64,000 nt of DNA from Lepus europaeus (GCF_033115175.1 NC_084840.1:77701179-77765178); one strand, 5' to 3'. Positions 34,532 through 45,757 are shown, numbered from the stretch's first letter. Numbers and translations: made by a program. The notes: generated from the sequence alone by a model not told the origin.

Positions 34532-34631
34532 GGGGCCAGCACTATGGCATAGTAGGTTAAGCCTCTGCCTGTGGAGATGGGATCTCATACGGGTGCCGGT
34601 TCATGTCCCAGGTGCTCCTCTTCCAATCCAG
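34532..34631 (+). repeat. C-type SINE 5' half
   Basis: GGGGCCAGCACTATGGCATA to CCTCTTCCAATCCAG, then abrupt change to L1M sequence. The 3' half is missing. Confidence 0.8.
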
Positions 34632-35084
34632 ATCATATTCTGGGCTACAGAAAGAACTGCAACAGTCAAAGGAATTTAAGTCTTACAGAATTTATTCTCC
34701 AATCATATGGAATTAAATTCAATAGCAGAAAAACAACAAGAAAATCTAAAAGCACTCAGAAACTAAGAACAAGCTTCTAAATAATGCATAGATCAAAAAG
34801 GAAGTCTCAAGATTTTTTTAAATACATTGAACTGAATGAAAATGAATGACAACAAATTGAAATTTTTTGGGACATAGGTAAAATAGTACCAAGAGAAAAT
34901 TTATAGCAGAAAATGAATATATTAGAAGAGGGGGAAAACTTCAAATCAATAATCTAAGCTCCCAAATCAAGAACCTAAAAATAAATTAAATAAATCCAAA
35001 ATAAGTAAAGAATAAGTAGCCAAAATTCAATGAAAAATGAACAGGAAAACAACAGAGAAAACAAATGAAAGAAAAAGCTAGTTT

Positions 35085-35409
35085 GGTTTTTTTTAAGATT
35101 TATTTATTTATCTGAAAGTCAGAGAGAGGAGAGGCAGAGAGAGATGCCTTCCATCCGCTGCTTCATTCTCCAATTGGCCAAAATAGTTGGAGCTGCACAA
35201 TCTGAAGCCAGGAGCCAGGAGCTCCTTCCGAGTCTCTCACGTGAGCGCAGGGGCCTAAGGACTTGGGCCATCTTCTACTGCTTTTTCAGGCCATAGCAGA
35301 GAGCTGGATTGGGAAGTGGAGCAGCCGGGTCTGGAACCATTGCCCATATGGACTACCGGTGCTTCAGGCCAGGGCATTAAACCACCGAACCACAGTGCAG
35401 GCCCCAAAT
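35085..35409 (-). repeat. C-type SINE nested in L1M
   Basis: TAAGATTTATTTATTTATCT, the inverted body to CCACAGTGCAGGCCCC. Target duplication AGCTAGTTT at 35076-35084 and 35410-35418. Confidence 0.88.
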
Positions 35410-35870
35410 AGCTAGTTTTTAATAAACGATAAGATTAACAAACCACTTACAAGACTGACAAAGAATCAACAATAAAACAGGGGCTATCATCACAGATCCT
35501 ACAAAAATCCAAAGGATATTAATGGGATGCTTCACTTAATCTTAGCGAGAGTCATTTTTAGAATTTATAGACTGCAAATAATAATAATCCCACTTGATAG
35601 AACTGTTGTACTAAATAAGCCAAATCCAATGTTTATTAAGCTACTCTGAAAATGTTCAAGCTGTGTGTACAAGTTATGGTGGTGATTCTATTAGAGTGAA
35701 GAAGATGGGCTTTTTTCATCTTTTGGATCCTTTTTCTAACAACTTTACCCACACAAATTTGATGACTTAAATGAAGTAGAACAATTCCTGGAAAAACCCA
35801 AACTACAACTCAGAAAATATGAAATACATAATTTGAATATTCTATTACTGTTAAAATATTAGACTTGTGA

Positions 35871-36148
35871 TTTTTTTTTTTTGAGAGGTAGGGAGGAAGA
35901 GAAACAAAGAAAGAGAATTCCCCAAGTACCTGCCAAGGCCAAAGGTTGTACCAGAGCCAGACCTAGAAACAGGAGTTGGGGATGCAATCCAGGTCTCCTT
36001 CGTGGGGATGCAGGAAACATGAGCCATCACTGTTGCCTCCCAGGGTCTGCACTGGAAGGAAGTTGGAGTGAGGAGTCAGAACTGAGAATCAAACCCAGGC
36101 ACTGGTGTGGGTGCAGGCATCTTGACTACTGGGCTAACGTCAGCGCCT
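35871..36148 (-). repeat. Old C-type SINE nested in L1M
   Basis: T-run, GAGAGGTAGGGAGGAAGAGA, inverted body, terminal GGGCTAACGTCAGCGCC. Imperfect flanks TTGTGATTTT / TTGTAATTTT. Confidence 0.75.
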
Positions 36149-36164
36149 TCAATTTGTAATTTTA

Positions 36165-36542
36165 GGGGCCAGTGCTGTGGTACAGTGGATTAAAGCCCCT
36201 ATCTGCAGTGCCGGCATCCCACGTGGGCACCTGTTTGAGACCCAGCTGCTCCACTTCCAATCCAGCTCTCTGTGTGGCCTGGGAAAGCAGTAGAAGATGG
36301 CCCAAGTCCTTGGGCCCCTGCATCCACGTGGGAGACCTGAAGGAGGGTCCTGGCTCCTGGCTTTGGATCAGCTCAGTTCCAGCCATTGCAGCCATCTGGG
36401 GAGTGAACCACTGGACTGGCGGGCTTCATTTTCTCTCTCTGCCTCTTCCTCTCTGTAACTCTTGACTTTCAAATAAATAAATAAACCTTTAAAAAAAAAA
36501 GATAAGAAAAAAGAAAATAGTTGAAGTAGAGAAAAAAAAATT
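36165..36542 (+). repeat. C-type SINE nested in L1M, long A-rich tail
   Basis: GGGGCCAGTGCTGTGGTACA to AAATAAATAAATAAACC, then a variable A/G-rich tail. Perfect 17-bp target duplication TTCAATTTGTAATTTTA at 36148-36164 and 36543-36559. Confidence 0.93.
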
Positions 36543-36575
36543 TTCAATTTGTAATTTTAAAATTCCCATAAAGGA

Positions 36576-36907
36576 GGCCGGCGCCATGGCTTAACAGGCT
36601 AATCCTCTGCCTTGCGGCGCCGGCACACCGGGTTCTGGTCCCGGTTGGGGTGCTGGATTCTGTCCCGGTTGCCCCTCTTCCAGGCCAGCTCTCTGCTGTG
36701 GCCGGGGAAGGCAGTGGAGGATGGCCCAAGTCTTTGGGCCCTGCACCTGCATGGGAGACCAAGAGAAGCACCTGGCTCCTGGCTTCGGATCAGCGAGATG
36801 CACCGGCCGCAGCGGCCATTGGAGGGTGAACCAACGGCAAAAAGGAAGATCTTTCTCTCTGTCTCTCTCTCTCACTATCCACTCTGCCTGTCAAAAAAAA
36901 AAAAAAA
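36576..36907 (+). repeat. Young C-type SINE (CSINE1-like) nested in L1M
   Basis: GGCCGGCGCCATGGCTTAAC to an A-tail. Perfect 15-bp target duplication AATTCCCATAAAGGA at 36561-36575 and 36908-36922. Confidence 0.95.
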
Positions 36908-37159
36908 AATTCCCATAAAGGAAATCTCCAGGCCTGGTGGTTTCTTTGGAAAATTCTGTTAAACATTTTTAAAAGAACTAATACCAATCCTACACAATCT
37001 CTTCTGGAAAATAGAAGGGAGTAATTCCCAATTTATTTTACTTTCCTGACACCAAAAGTGAATAAAAAGTGCACAGAAAATAAGGAGAACTAAGAAGATA
37101 GTTGCAAAATCCTTTCTTTATTACCAAATAGAACTTAATAATATGTGCTCATACATATT

Positions 37160-37376
37160 TATGTAATATATATTCCAAATCATGGAATTAAATGATAAGC
37201 TTGTTTTGGTACAAAAATTTGAAAGCCATACCTCATTTTTTTCATCACACACATTTTATAAGGCCTTTCATATGTATGGAGTCTATGATCTTCTATATGC
37301 ATAGATTTCAAAAATTTGCACACCAATATAAACTTATCATATAAGTTTCATTTTCCCTGCATTTTTAAGTTCCTTT
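37160..37376. mobile_element. Palindromic MITE-like element, copy 2, in L1M
   Basis: GATAAGCTTGTTTTGGTACA (37193-37212) is mirrored by the inverse of CACCAATATAAACTTATC (37321-37338). The outer arms CATGGAATTAAAT and AAGTTTCATTTTCC also pair. Confidence 0.55.
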
Positions 37377-37524
37377 GTATAAAAAGAATTAGATGCTATT
37401 ACCAAGTGGAATTTGTTCCAGGAGTACAAGATTATTTCAATGTTCAAAAATCCATTAATGCACTATATTTATAGGTTAAAGAAGAAAATTTACATGATTA
37501 TATTGAAATAGAAAAAAGGTTTGA

Positions 37525-37829
37525 GGGGCTAACGCTGTGGCACAGTAAGTTAAACCTCTGCCTGTGATTCTAACATCCCATATGAGTGCCAATTCAAGTT
37601 GGGGCTGCTCAACTTCCAACAGCAGACAACAGAACAGATGCTTGGGCCCCTGCACCCCTGTGGGAGACCCTGATGGAGTTTCAGGCTCCTAGCTTTGGCC
37701 TGTCCCCTCCCCAGCTATTGCGGCCATTTGGGGAGTTAAACAATAGATGGTAGAATCCTTATCTCTCCATCTCTCCCCCTCTCTCTGTAACTCTTCAAAT
37801 AACTAAATAAATCTGGTTTTTTTTTAAGA
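37525..37829 (+). repeat. Old C-type SINE nested in L1M
   Basis: GGGGCTAACGCTGTGGCACA, TGGGCCCCTGCACCCCTGTG, and CTTCAAATAACTAAATAAAT. L1M sequence continues after it (GTTTGACAAAATTCAGCACT). Confidence 0.82.
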
Positions 37830-38571
37830 GTTGTTTGACAAAATTCAGCACTCATTTATGATAAAAAAAAAATAAACTATCAGTAAAAGAAGGAATAGAG
37901 AGGAACTTCATAACTTGACAAACAGCATCTGCAAAAATCCAAAGCTAGTGCCATACTTAACGATTGCTTCTCATAAGATCAGGAACAAAGCAAAGTCCTT
38001 CATCAGCATTCTTATTCAACAGAGTGATGGAAATTCTAGCTAGTAGAATAAGCTAAGGAAAAAAAACAGAAGACATAGAAATCAAAAGAAAGAAATAAAC
38101 TTGTCCATTTTTGCAGACATGATAATCTCCATAAAAAATAGCAGGGAATAAAAAACAGAGCAAAAACCTCTCATCAAATTATAAATGAGTTCATCAAGGC
38201 TGTAGGATACAAGATCAACATATAAAAGTCAATTTTACTTCTATGTATGCTAACAGTGAACACATGGACAGTGAAATTTAAAATAAAACGCTATTTATAA
38301 TTGCTAAAAAATAAAAAACCCTTAGGTGTAAAACTAACAAAACACACACAGGATCTGGAAAAATAAATTTTAAAATATATAAATAAATGAAAAGACATAG
38401 CATGTTCATTGATTAGAAGACAATGTAAAGAAAGATGTCAATTCTCTCCAAATTGACAAATGTGTTTAAAGCAGTTCCAAGCAAAATCTTGGAAAGGCTT
38501 TTTTTGACATAGACAAGACTCATCCAAAATTTATACGGCAAAGCAAAGTAACTACAATAGCTAAAAACACT

Positions 38572-38654
38572 TTTTTTTTTTTTAATTTGACAGGTAGAGT
38601 TATAGACAGTGAGAGAGAGAGGCAGAGAGAAAGACAGAGTTCTTACACTGAACA
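38572..38654 (-). repeat. 5'-truncated C-type SINE nested in L1M
   Basis: T-run, AATTTGACAGGTAGAGTTAT, (GA)n and GAAAGACAGAGTTCTT only. Imperfect duplication CTAAAAACACT / CCTAAAACACT on the two sides. Confidence 0.75.
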
Positions 38655-38818
38655 CCTAAAACACTATCAATAAAGGGAAAAATCAACAAATTGGACTTCA
38701 TCAAAATTAATAACTACTGTTCCATGGAAAATTCTGTGAAGAAATGAAAAGTCAACCTAGATACTGAGAGAAAATATTTACTAACCACATATTGAACAAA
38801 GGACTAGTAACTAAAAAA

Positions 38819-38842
38819 TATATATATACATATATATATATA
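38819..38842. repeat. (TA)n tract in L1M
   Basis: Alternating TATATATATACATATATATATATA. Confidence 0.8.
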
Positions 38843-39750
38843 AAGAACTCTCAAAACTCAACAGTAAATAAAAAAAATCCAATTAGCTAAAAAATGACCA
38901 GAAGATATTAGGAGACATTTCAGCAAAGAGAGGAATGAATACACAAGCACATGAAAAGATACCTCACATTATTATTCATTAGGAAAATGCAAATTAAAGT
39001 CACAATGAGGTGTCACTATACAGCTCCAAAATGATTGAAGTAAAAAATAGCAATACCACCAAATGCCATTGAAAAAGCAGAGAAACTAGATTACTCCAAA
39101 ATTGCTGATGGGGATGTAAAATGGTCCAGCCAGTCTGGAAAATAATTTATGAATTCCTTCTAAAAAAGTAAATCTGCAAATTCCATATGATCCAACCATT
39201 GTACTTCTAGGCATTTATTGAAGAAAAATAAAACCTCCTATTAAAATAAAAATTAAAAATTTTTAAAACCTGTACACAAATGTTAATAGTAAATTTATTA
39301 GTAATAATCAAAAGCTAGAAGCACTCCAGATGTCTTTCAGTGGCTAAACAGTTTACATCCATATCAGAGTGCATTACTGTGAATAAAGAGAAATAAACTA
39401 TTATTTCACATAACAACTTGGGAGAACCTCCAGAGAATGATGCTGGCTAGAAACAAAAATCCCAGTAGATTGCAACTGTATGATTCCATTTATGACAATT
39501 TGCAGCAATTTTGAAATGGCAAAATTGCAGAGATGGAGAACAGATTTATGATTGCCAGGGGTTAAGGTGGGAATGGGGACTGGCAGGAATTATGTGAGCT
39601 ATAAAAATGTAACACAAGGAATGTTTGTGGTGATGGAAATGTTGGGTATCTTGACTGTATCATTGCCACCCTGGCTGTAAAAAAGTATTGCCGTTTTGCA
39701 AAATACATTACCCTTGGGAAATTGGTAGAATACTCAGTATCTCTGTATTC

Positions 39751-40004
39751 TTTCTTTTTTAAGATTTATTGGTTGATTTGAAAGGTAAAGCAAGTGACAG
39801 AGAGAGGGGGAGAGATGGAGAGATGTTCTGTTTGCTGGTTTACTCCCCAAATACCTGCAACATGTAGGATTAGGCCAGGCCAAAGCCAGCAATCGGGAAC
39901 TCTGCCCAGTTCTCCCACATGGGTGGTAAGACCCCAAGTACTTTGGCAATTATCTGCTGCCTCCCAGACACATTTGCAGCTGAAGTTGCATGTGAATCAA
40001 CAGT
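39751..40004 (-). repeat. Old C-type SINE at the L1M end
   Basis: TTTTAAGATTTATTGGTTGA, inverted body with CAGTTCTCCCACATGGGTGG and CTGCTGCCTCCCAGACACAT. The far end is eroded. Confidence 0.72.
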
Positions 40005-40095
40005 TATACCAAAATAAAATGTTTTAAAATAAAAAATAAATTGGGATCGCATTATACAAACATTTAGTATTGCATAAGTTTTAAAAATATATCAT

Positions 40096-40422
40096 CACCG
40101 ACCAATCAGGCTAATTACCCACCTCCCCTTTGGAAGTGGATTAAAGGCCTGGGATATGGGGGGCTCCACTGGTTTTGTTTGTTTGTTTGTTTGTTTGTTT
40201 GTTTTTGGCCTTTTGCCATTGCAGGGCCATGCTGCCCTGCACCTCAAGGGCATATGGCCTTCGGGGGCACCTGCCTCATGCTTCCTGGCCTGCATGCTCC
40301 TCCACATGGTTGGCTCCTGGTACTCGATATGAATCCAGATTTCCCTCTCTCTTTAGATAGGGCTCTCACTCTCCTATGCATCTTTCTCTTTGAATAAAAA
40401 GCTTAAAAACCTAAAAAACAAT
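40096..40422 (+). mobile_element. LTR-like sequence inserted by retroposition, family not recognised
   Basis: Starts CACCGACCAATCAGGCTAAT, with a CCAAT-box-like motif at 40102-40106 (CCAAT). Then come GTGGATTAAAGGCCTGGGAT, a (GTTT)n run at 40173-40204, TTGCCATTGCAGGGCCATGC, a pyrimidine-rich ATTTCCCTCTCTCTTTAG, and AATAAA at 40393-40398 followed within about 12 nt by an A-rich tail. Flanked by a perfect 10-bp direct repeat AATATATCAT at 40086-40095 and 40423-40432. The tail and long duplication point to L1-driven retroposition, not integrase insertion. Could be a processed copy of an endogenous-retrovirus-type transcript or of an unknown RNA. Confidence 0.55.
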
Positions 40423-40458
40423 AATATATCATGAACATTTTCTCAGTCTAAATCTTTC

Positions 40459-40710
40459 TTTAAAAAAAAAAATCACTTATTTATTTGAAAGGCAGAGTTA
40501 CAGAAAGGGAGTGAGAGAGAAAGAGGGAGAGAGAGAGAAACAGAAACCTTCCAACTGCTAGTTCCCTCCTCAAATGGGCAGGGCAGGGTCCCAGGTGCAT
40601 TAGCAGGGAGCTGGATCAGAAGTGGGGCAGTTGCGACTCGAACTGGTGTCCATATGGGATGCTGGCATCAAAGGCCATGGCTTAATCCACTATACCACAA
40701 TGCCAACCCC
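40459..40710 (-). repeat. C-type SINE with internal deletion
   Basis: TCACTTATTTATTTGAAAGG, GA-rich part, inverted body missing the middle block, terminal ACCACAATGCCAACCCC. Flanks ATCTTTCTT / ATCTTTCAT. Confidence 0.8.
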
Positions 40711-40849
40711 AACATCTTTCATTCTTTGTATCTCAACTGTGGATGTGCCAGAAACATTTAATTATTACTTTTTCTTAGTGATCTAGATTGTTTCAAGTAT
40801 TTTGTAATTACTATAACAAATGCTGAGAACATCTTCACAGCCCCTTTTT

Positions 40850-41435
40850 CTTAAAACAGCTTTATTAAGATAAAAATCACATACCATAGAATTCACCCGT
40901 TGAAGTGTACCATTCAATATTTTTAGTGTATTCATAGTGTTATGTAATAACCGCTGTCTATTTTTAGAATATTTTAGCTCCCCTTAAAATAAGTCATGTG
41001 CATTAGTAGTCAATCTCCTACTTTCCTCCACCAGTGCTACGCCACCTTCTTACTCCAGCCCTATGCAACCTTACTTTTTGTCTCTAGTATTTGCCTATTC
41101 CAAACATTTCATCTAAGTGGAATCATGTAGGAAGTGGCCTTCTATGACTGGGTCCTTTCACTTAGCACAGTGTTTTCAAGAGTCATCCATGTGGTAGCAT
41201 CGATCAGTATTTCATTGTTTTTTGTTGCTGAATAACATACCACATTTTATTTATCCATTCAGCACTGGACTGTTGTAACATTTTGTGCATTATAAACAAT
41301 GCAGCATATAAACATCCACATGCACTCTTTTCATGTGAACATATAATTTCATTTTCTTGGGTATATACCTGGGAGAGAAATTGCTGGGTCACATGGTACT
41401 ACTACATTTGACTTCCTAACCTGTGCCCTTTTTCT
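40850..41435 (-). mobile_element. L1M 3' end, opposite strand
   Basis: CAGCTTTATTAAGATAAAAA TCACATACC, GAATTCACCCGTTGAAGTG, TTTGCCTATTCCAAACATTT, CTTTCACTTAGCACAGTG, GAATAACATACCACATTTTA and TTGGGTATATACCTGGGAGA are the inverted L1M 3' UTR and ORF2 end. The similarity may extend to about 41545. Confidence 0.82.
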
Positions 41436-41664
41436 GATTATTTGTTCAAGAAAGGAAAACGGTCAGAGCATATAGGCATACTTAAAGTTTTTGATGCATA
41501 TTGCCAAATTAGACTCCTAAAAATTCTTCCAACTTCTGCTCTTACCAGTAATAGAGGAAAATGCTTTCAGGGGGTCTTAAATAATCTAATCTACAGTCCT
41601 CTGGTCCATGTTTGGGTCTGTGGTACTCCCAACTCAACCCACTCCTTTTCTGAACAAACTTTAT

Positions 41665-41835
41665 AGAAGGAGCCAGAAGACCTGGCTTCTTCTCCCAAGC
41701 CTGACACTTGCTGACCAGACAACCTTGAGCAACTTATTTGCTTCTATGCAAAAAGCACTGTCTACTTCACTAGGCCTTCACAGGATTAATGTAGCAATGC
41801 AGTGCAGGAAGGCTTTTGTGATGTGAATACACTCA
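41665..41835 (+). repeat. MIR SINE
   Basis: GAGCCAGAAGACCTGGCTTC, ACTTGCTGACCAGACAACCT TGAGCAACTTA: diverged plus-strand MIR. Confidence 0.6.
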
Positions 41836-42010
41836 GCAGGCATAAGTCTTGTCCAGGAAATCACCTTTTGAGAACTGCTTAACTGGATTGTCCACTGAAC
41901 ATCTTGATTGTGGGTGGAAATTGGTCATTGGGGTCAGTGGTTGGGTTTGCTCAGATATGTTTACTCTAAAAGAAGTTAAGGAAAAAACAAATCTTCCTTT
42001 TTATTGTTTT

Positions 42011-42344
42011 TCTTTTTTAAAGATTTATTTATTTATTTGAAAGGCAGAGTTACAGAAAGGCAGTGGCAGAGAGAGAGAGAGAGAGAGAGAGAGACTTGCA
42101 TCCAATGGTTCACTCCCCAAATGGCCGCAATGGCTGGAGATCCAAAGCCAGGAGCCAGGAGCTTCTTTTGGGTCTCCCACACAGGTACAGGGGCCCAAGG
42201 ACTTGGGCCATCTTCTACTGCTTTCCCAGGCCATAACAGAGGGCTGAATTGGAAGTGGAACAGCTGGGACTCGAACCGGCGCCCATATGGGATGCCGGCA
42301 CTGAAGATGGCAGCTTTACCTGCTACACCACAGCCCCGGCCCCA
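42011..42344 (-). repeat. C-type SINE
   Basis: TTTTTTAAAGATTTATTTAT, (GA)n, inverted body, terminal CCACAGCCCCGGCCCC. Imperfect flanks AATCTTCCTTTT / CATCTTCCTCTT. Confidence 0.88.
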
Positions 42345-43047
42345 TCACATCTTCCTCTTTCTAAGATGGGTTTGATCACACAACACGTTGATGTGTTACT
42401 GAGCTAAACAACCACACATTCACCCATGTGCAACCACTTGTGGCCAAGTTAGAGAGGGACAACGAGGGTGAAGATATGAAGGTGCAGAGAGGGCGTCCTT
42501 GCAAGGAAGTGGAATGTGCCCCTCCATAAATGCTCATCAGTGGTCTTCACCCTGCTGTAGGTCATGCAGCCACGGCTCATGGCAAGATCTCTTTTCTAAG
42601 ACTTTTCCCACAAGCCCAGTGCCTTCCTCTGCAGCCTACAGGATAGTCATGTCCCTTTGTCTGCCTGGGAAGCTGATGGTGCACATGCTGAGCCCAACAG
42701 GATCTGTGCCTGCTCTCTGGTCAGCATACCAGGGTCTGGAGCACCAGGCAATTGTCCAAGAATTTAGGGGAAGTCCTGCCTATCTTCAGGTTGGTGAGAA
42801 GGGCAGCACAGGCCATCATGACCAGAAACAGTTCAGTGGCCTGGATTCCAGGGTGTGATATTGCTGCATGATGGCAAGCATCTGGCCTGGAGACTGGAGA
42901 TGTGAGTCCATCAGATGAGAGACCACATCAGGACCACACTAAGAATGCACTCTCTGTCCCACAGTGGTCCAATGGAGAAGTCCTGAATTCATCTCAATTT
43001 CCTTACACTAGACCCAGAAAGCTTGTCAGAGAAACCAAGATTAGCTG
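42345..43047. other. Intergenic, no gene seen
   Basis: A 119-codon plus frame at 42499-42858 has no recognisable domains. Confidence 0.3.
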
Positions 43048-43250
43048 TTAGGCAGTGCTTCCTATGTTTCAGCACTGTGCATCTATCATCTCTAAGCCTC
43101 ACAGCAATCTTCTGGTTAGGCTTTATACCCATTTAACAGATGAAGAAACTGAGATTCACCAAGATTAAGGAGTTTGCCTAAGGCTGTAAGAATAGCGAGT
43201 AGCAAAGCAGCATTCACAACCAGGTCTTACTGCCTCCCATGTCCACACTC
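43048..43250 (-). repeat. MIR SINE
   Basis: CAGCACTGTGCATCTATCAT, CCATTTAACAGATGAAGAAA CTGAGATTCACC, TTGCCTAAGGCTGTAAGAAT: inverted MIR core. Confidence 0.78.
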
Positions 43251-44694
43251 TGTTTATTTCCTGATGACACTGGGAGGTGACCTGCAGCCCCACAGCCAGG
43301 GCTAATCTAGCCAGTGAGGCAAAGGGTCTCCCCAGAGTGGATGGCTATTCCCCTGAGCCTGGAAAGATTCTGCCAAGCTTTAATGGCCAGAGTGGAGAAG
43401 GCACGAGCCATTGTGCCAAGGGTTTCTGCCCCACCCGAGGCAGGCATGAGCTGACCTACCTAACACTGTGTCCTTCCCCAAACCCCTTTGGTTGTTTGGA
43501 TCATCTTATGTTTATTCTGGCTTTTCTCCTCCCCCTCTTCCCCTGCAAAGCCCTTTGTGTAATGGGTTTTCCCTCCCAGTTCAATTTCAAGAATTGTTTA
43601 ACCAAGGAGGGCCCTTGAGCCTCTCTCTGGGTGTTTGTTTTTGTTGACAGGAAGTGTTAGTTATGAGTCATTCAGAAAGCAGTGTAGCAAAGAGCAGGGC
43701 AGACAGCAGTGGCAGGAGGAGTGCCCTGCAGATCTGGAGGAGCCTGAAATCGGCTTGGCCTCATGGGTGGCTGTGGGGTCACCTCCAGGGATCACCAGTT
43801 GTAAGGAGAGGAGTCTGATGGGTTGACCCTCTTGAGAAGGGTCAAAAGGCCAGTCCTCAGGGAGGGAACCTCAGGTCAGACCACAAGCTGAACAGAAGTC
43901 AGGAACACAAGCTGATGAAAGCTGTTTTGATTCTGCTTCTGAGAACCCAGTAATGAGAGCCAAGAGACACCACTGAGAGTACCAGCCGCAGGTGGATGGC
44001 CAGAGCCCTGGGCTGATCAACCTGAAGACCTTTTTTGCAAGGCTACAGGACTCAGGGCAACATGCAGCTCTGGGCATCCCTGGGGGACACACCAAAGCCC
44101 ACCTACCCATTGGAAGACCAAGTCGCATGAGCATTGCCATCACACACAAAGTCATAGATGCGTTATCTCTGTTGTGCAAAATACTCTCCCTGAATCATGA
44201 CCTCAAGGAATGGTCTTGGTCCTTTCTACTGTGTCTCGTCTGTTTGCTGACCTCCTGTCTTCTACTGAACACCATTTTACAGATGTAGATGAAGGCACAA
44301 AGACAGAATTTCTGCCTCCAAGGAACACATGCTCAAAATGAGAATCACAGATGTTTAAAACAGAAAAAAGCACAAAACACTACACTCTCAATTGTAAGGT
44401 TGTATGGTCATAACTTAAATCATTGAAGGCTTCCTGGAAGTGGTGAGACCTGAGTATGTCCTTGAATGATGTATTCAGAAGAGGGTAGATAAAATTCTAG
44501 GTGGGAGGAGCAGTATTAACAGAGACAGTAGTCAAGACAGAGTTAGCTCCACCACAAGTGAGTTATTCACCCTTTGTCTCATCACCATATTTTAAAGAGC
44601 AGGTTGTAGGATGATTCCAATCCAGAAAGAGGTGAGAATATATGTTTCTGACAGATAGCTCTGTATCTCAAACCTAATTCGAGTACAACAAATA
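43251..44694. other. Intergenic, no gene seen
   Basis: Open frames around 43277-44288 on both strands have no recognisable product. No clear repeat family. Confidence 0.3.
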
Positions 44695-44895
44695 CGATTT
44701 CTGAGTGCCAGCCACTTGCACAGATTTATTTAGTTTCCACAACAAACCTGTGTGATACTATCATTCTGCCCATTTCACATGTAAGAAAACTGAGGTTCAC
44801 AGAGGTTAAGGAAAGTGCCCACGAATACATAACCAAGTGACAGAGAAAGAATTCTGACCTGGGATTGCTGACCATAGAGTGTGTGTCCCTTCCAC
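44695..44895 (-). repeat. MIR SINE
   Basis: TCTGCCCATTTCACATGTAA, GAAAACTGAGGTTCACAGAG GTTAAGG, CATAACCAAGTGACAGAG: inverted MIR core. Confidence 0.8.
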
Positions 44896-45529
44896 TGGAC
44901 TCATTGCCTCCCCAAGCAGGAGGTGGCCAGATACATGCACACTAGCACCTAGGGATCAATGCCTTTGCCCCCTCCCTGACCACCTCTGCCTCAGATGCAG
45001 CTTCTACCACAAGCTCAACCAAATATGAAGGCTCCTTCGTTGAACTTTGCTCGTTCTTTACTGACCCTCTATGCTGTCCCAGGCACCCTGCTGGGGACTG
45101 GGGTACAATGAGGAGCAAAACCAAACCCCTGCCCAAACTCCAAAATGTTTTATAGATCTCCTTTTACAGATTTGGGTTAGTTCCAGTTCCCCTGACTTCC
45201 TACCCCAGGACCCTTTCTCTTGGCCACCCTGCAATGACCAGCACGGACCTGGAAAATGTTCCAGAAGGGATCTAGCAGCTGAGACTGTCTCACTCCCTTC
45301 AGATGTCAAAAGATCAGCCTGGGAGAGGATTAGGCAAGTGCATGGCATCCCCATATTTGATTGGCAAAGGCCAAGCAATGTGACCAAGTGAGCAGGGGCT
45401 GTGGAAACCAAACGACATGAATTTTAATTCCAGATCCGCCATTGAAAGCAGTTTCTTCAGACAGTGGCCTCATCCTGCTCAGCTCTAGATGCCCACTCTC
45501 TAGATGGAAGTTAAAGACATCTATTCACA
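44896..45529. other. Intergenic, no gene seen
   Basis: Overlapping frames on both strands at 45058-45411 have no recognisable product. A short MIR-like piece may lie at about 45410-45490. Confidence 0.3.
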
Positions 45530-45757
45530 GGCTGGTGTGGTGTAGCAGGTTACACTGAGCACCAGTTCAAGTCCCATCTGCTCCACTGCCCATCCAGTTC
45601 TCTGTTAATGCAACCGGAAAAGTACTTAGGCCAACTTCTGCTGCTTTCGTGGGTGCATTAACAGGGAGTTGGATCAGAGGCAGAGACTCCGAAATGGGAT
45701 GACGGTGTCAGAAGTAGTGGCTTAACCCACTGTCTCACAATGCCTGTCCCCAAAAAA
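45530..45757. repeat. Inverted pair of C-type SINE 5' halves (hairpin)
   Basis: 45532 to about 45635 reads in plus orientation (GGCTGGTGTGGTGTAGCAGG to TCTGTTAATGCAACCGG). About 45636-45755 reads in minus orientation (GGTGCATTAACAGGGAGTTG to ACAATGCCTGTCCCC). Each half carries the promoter end of the SINE, and the two face inward. Confidence 0.72.

Larger units (their letters stand above)
34632..39755 (+). mobile_element. Decayed L1M LINE (ORF2 and 3' UTR) with nested insertions
   Basis: Blocks of L1 ORF2 can be followed in order. CAGAATTTATTCTCCAATCA (34686-34705), ACATTGAACTGAATGAAAAT and AAATTTATAGCAGAAAATGA come first. TGACTTAAATGAAGTAGAAC (35762), AAATCTCCAGGCCTGGTGGT (36922) and CTACACAATCTCTTCTGGAA (36990) follow. 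CAGTTCCAAGCAAAATCTTG (38472) and AATGAGGTGTCACTATACAG (39004) come next, and then the 3' UTR-like GATTGCCAGGGGTTAAGGTG (39550). The 5' part, including ORF1 and most of the endonuclease, is absent. No long open frame survives. Inserted elements are listed separately. Confidence 0.82.
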
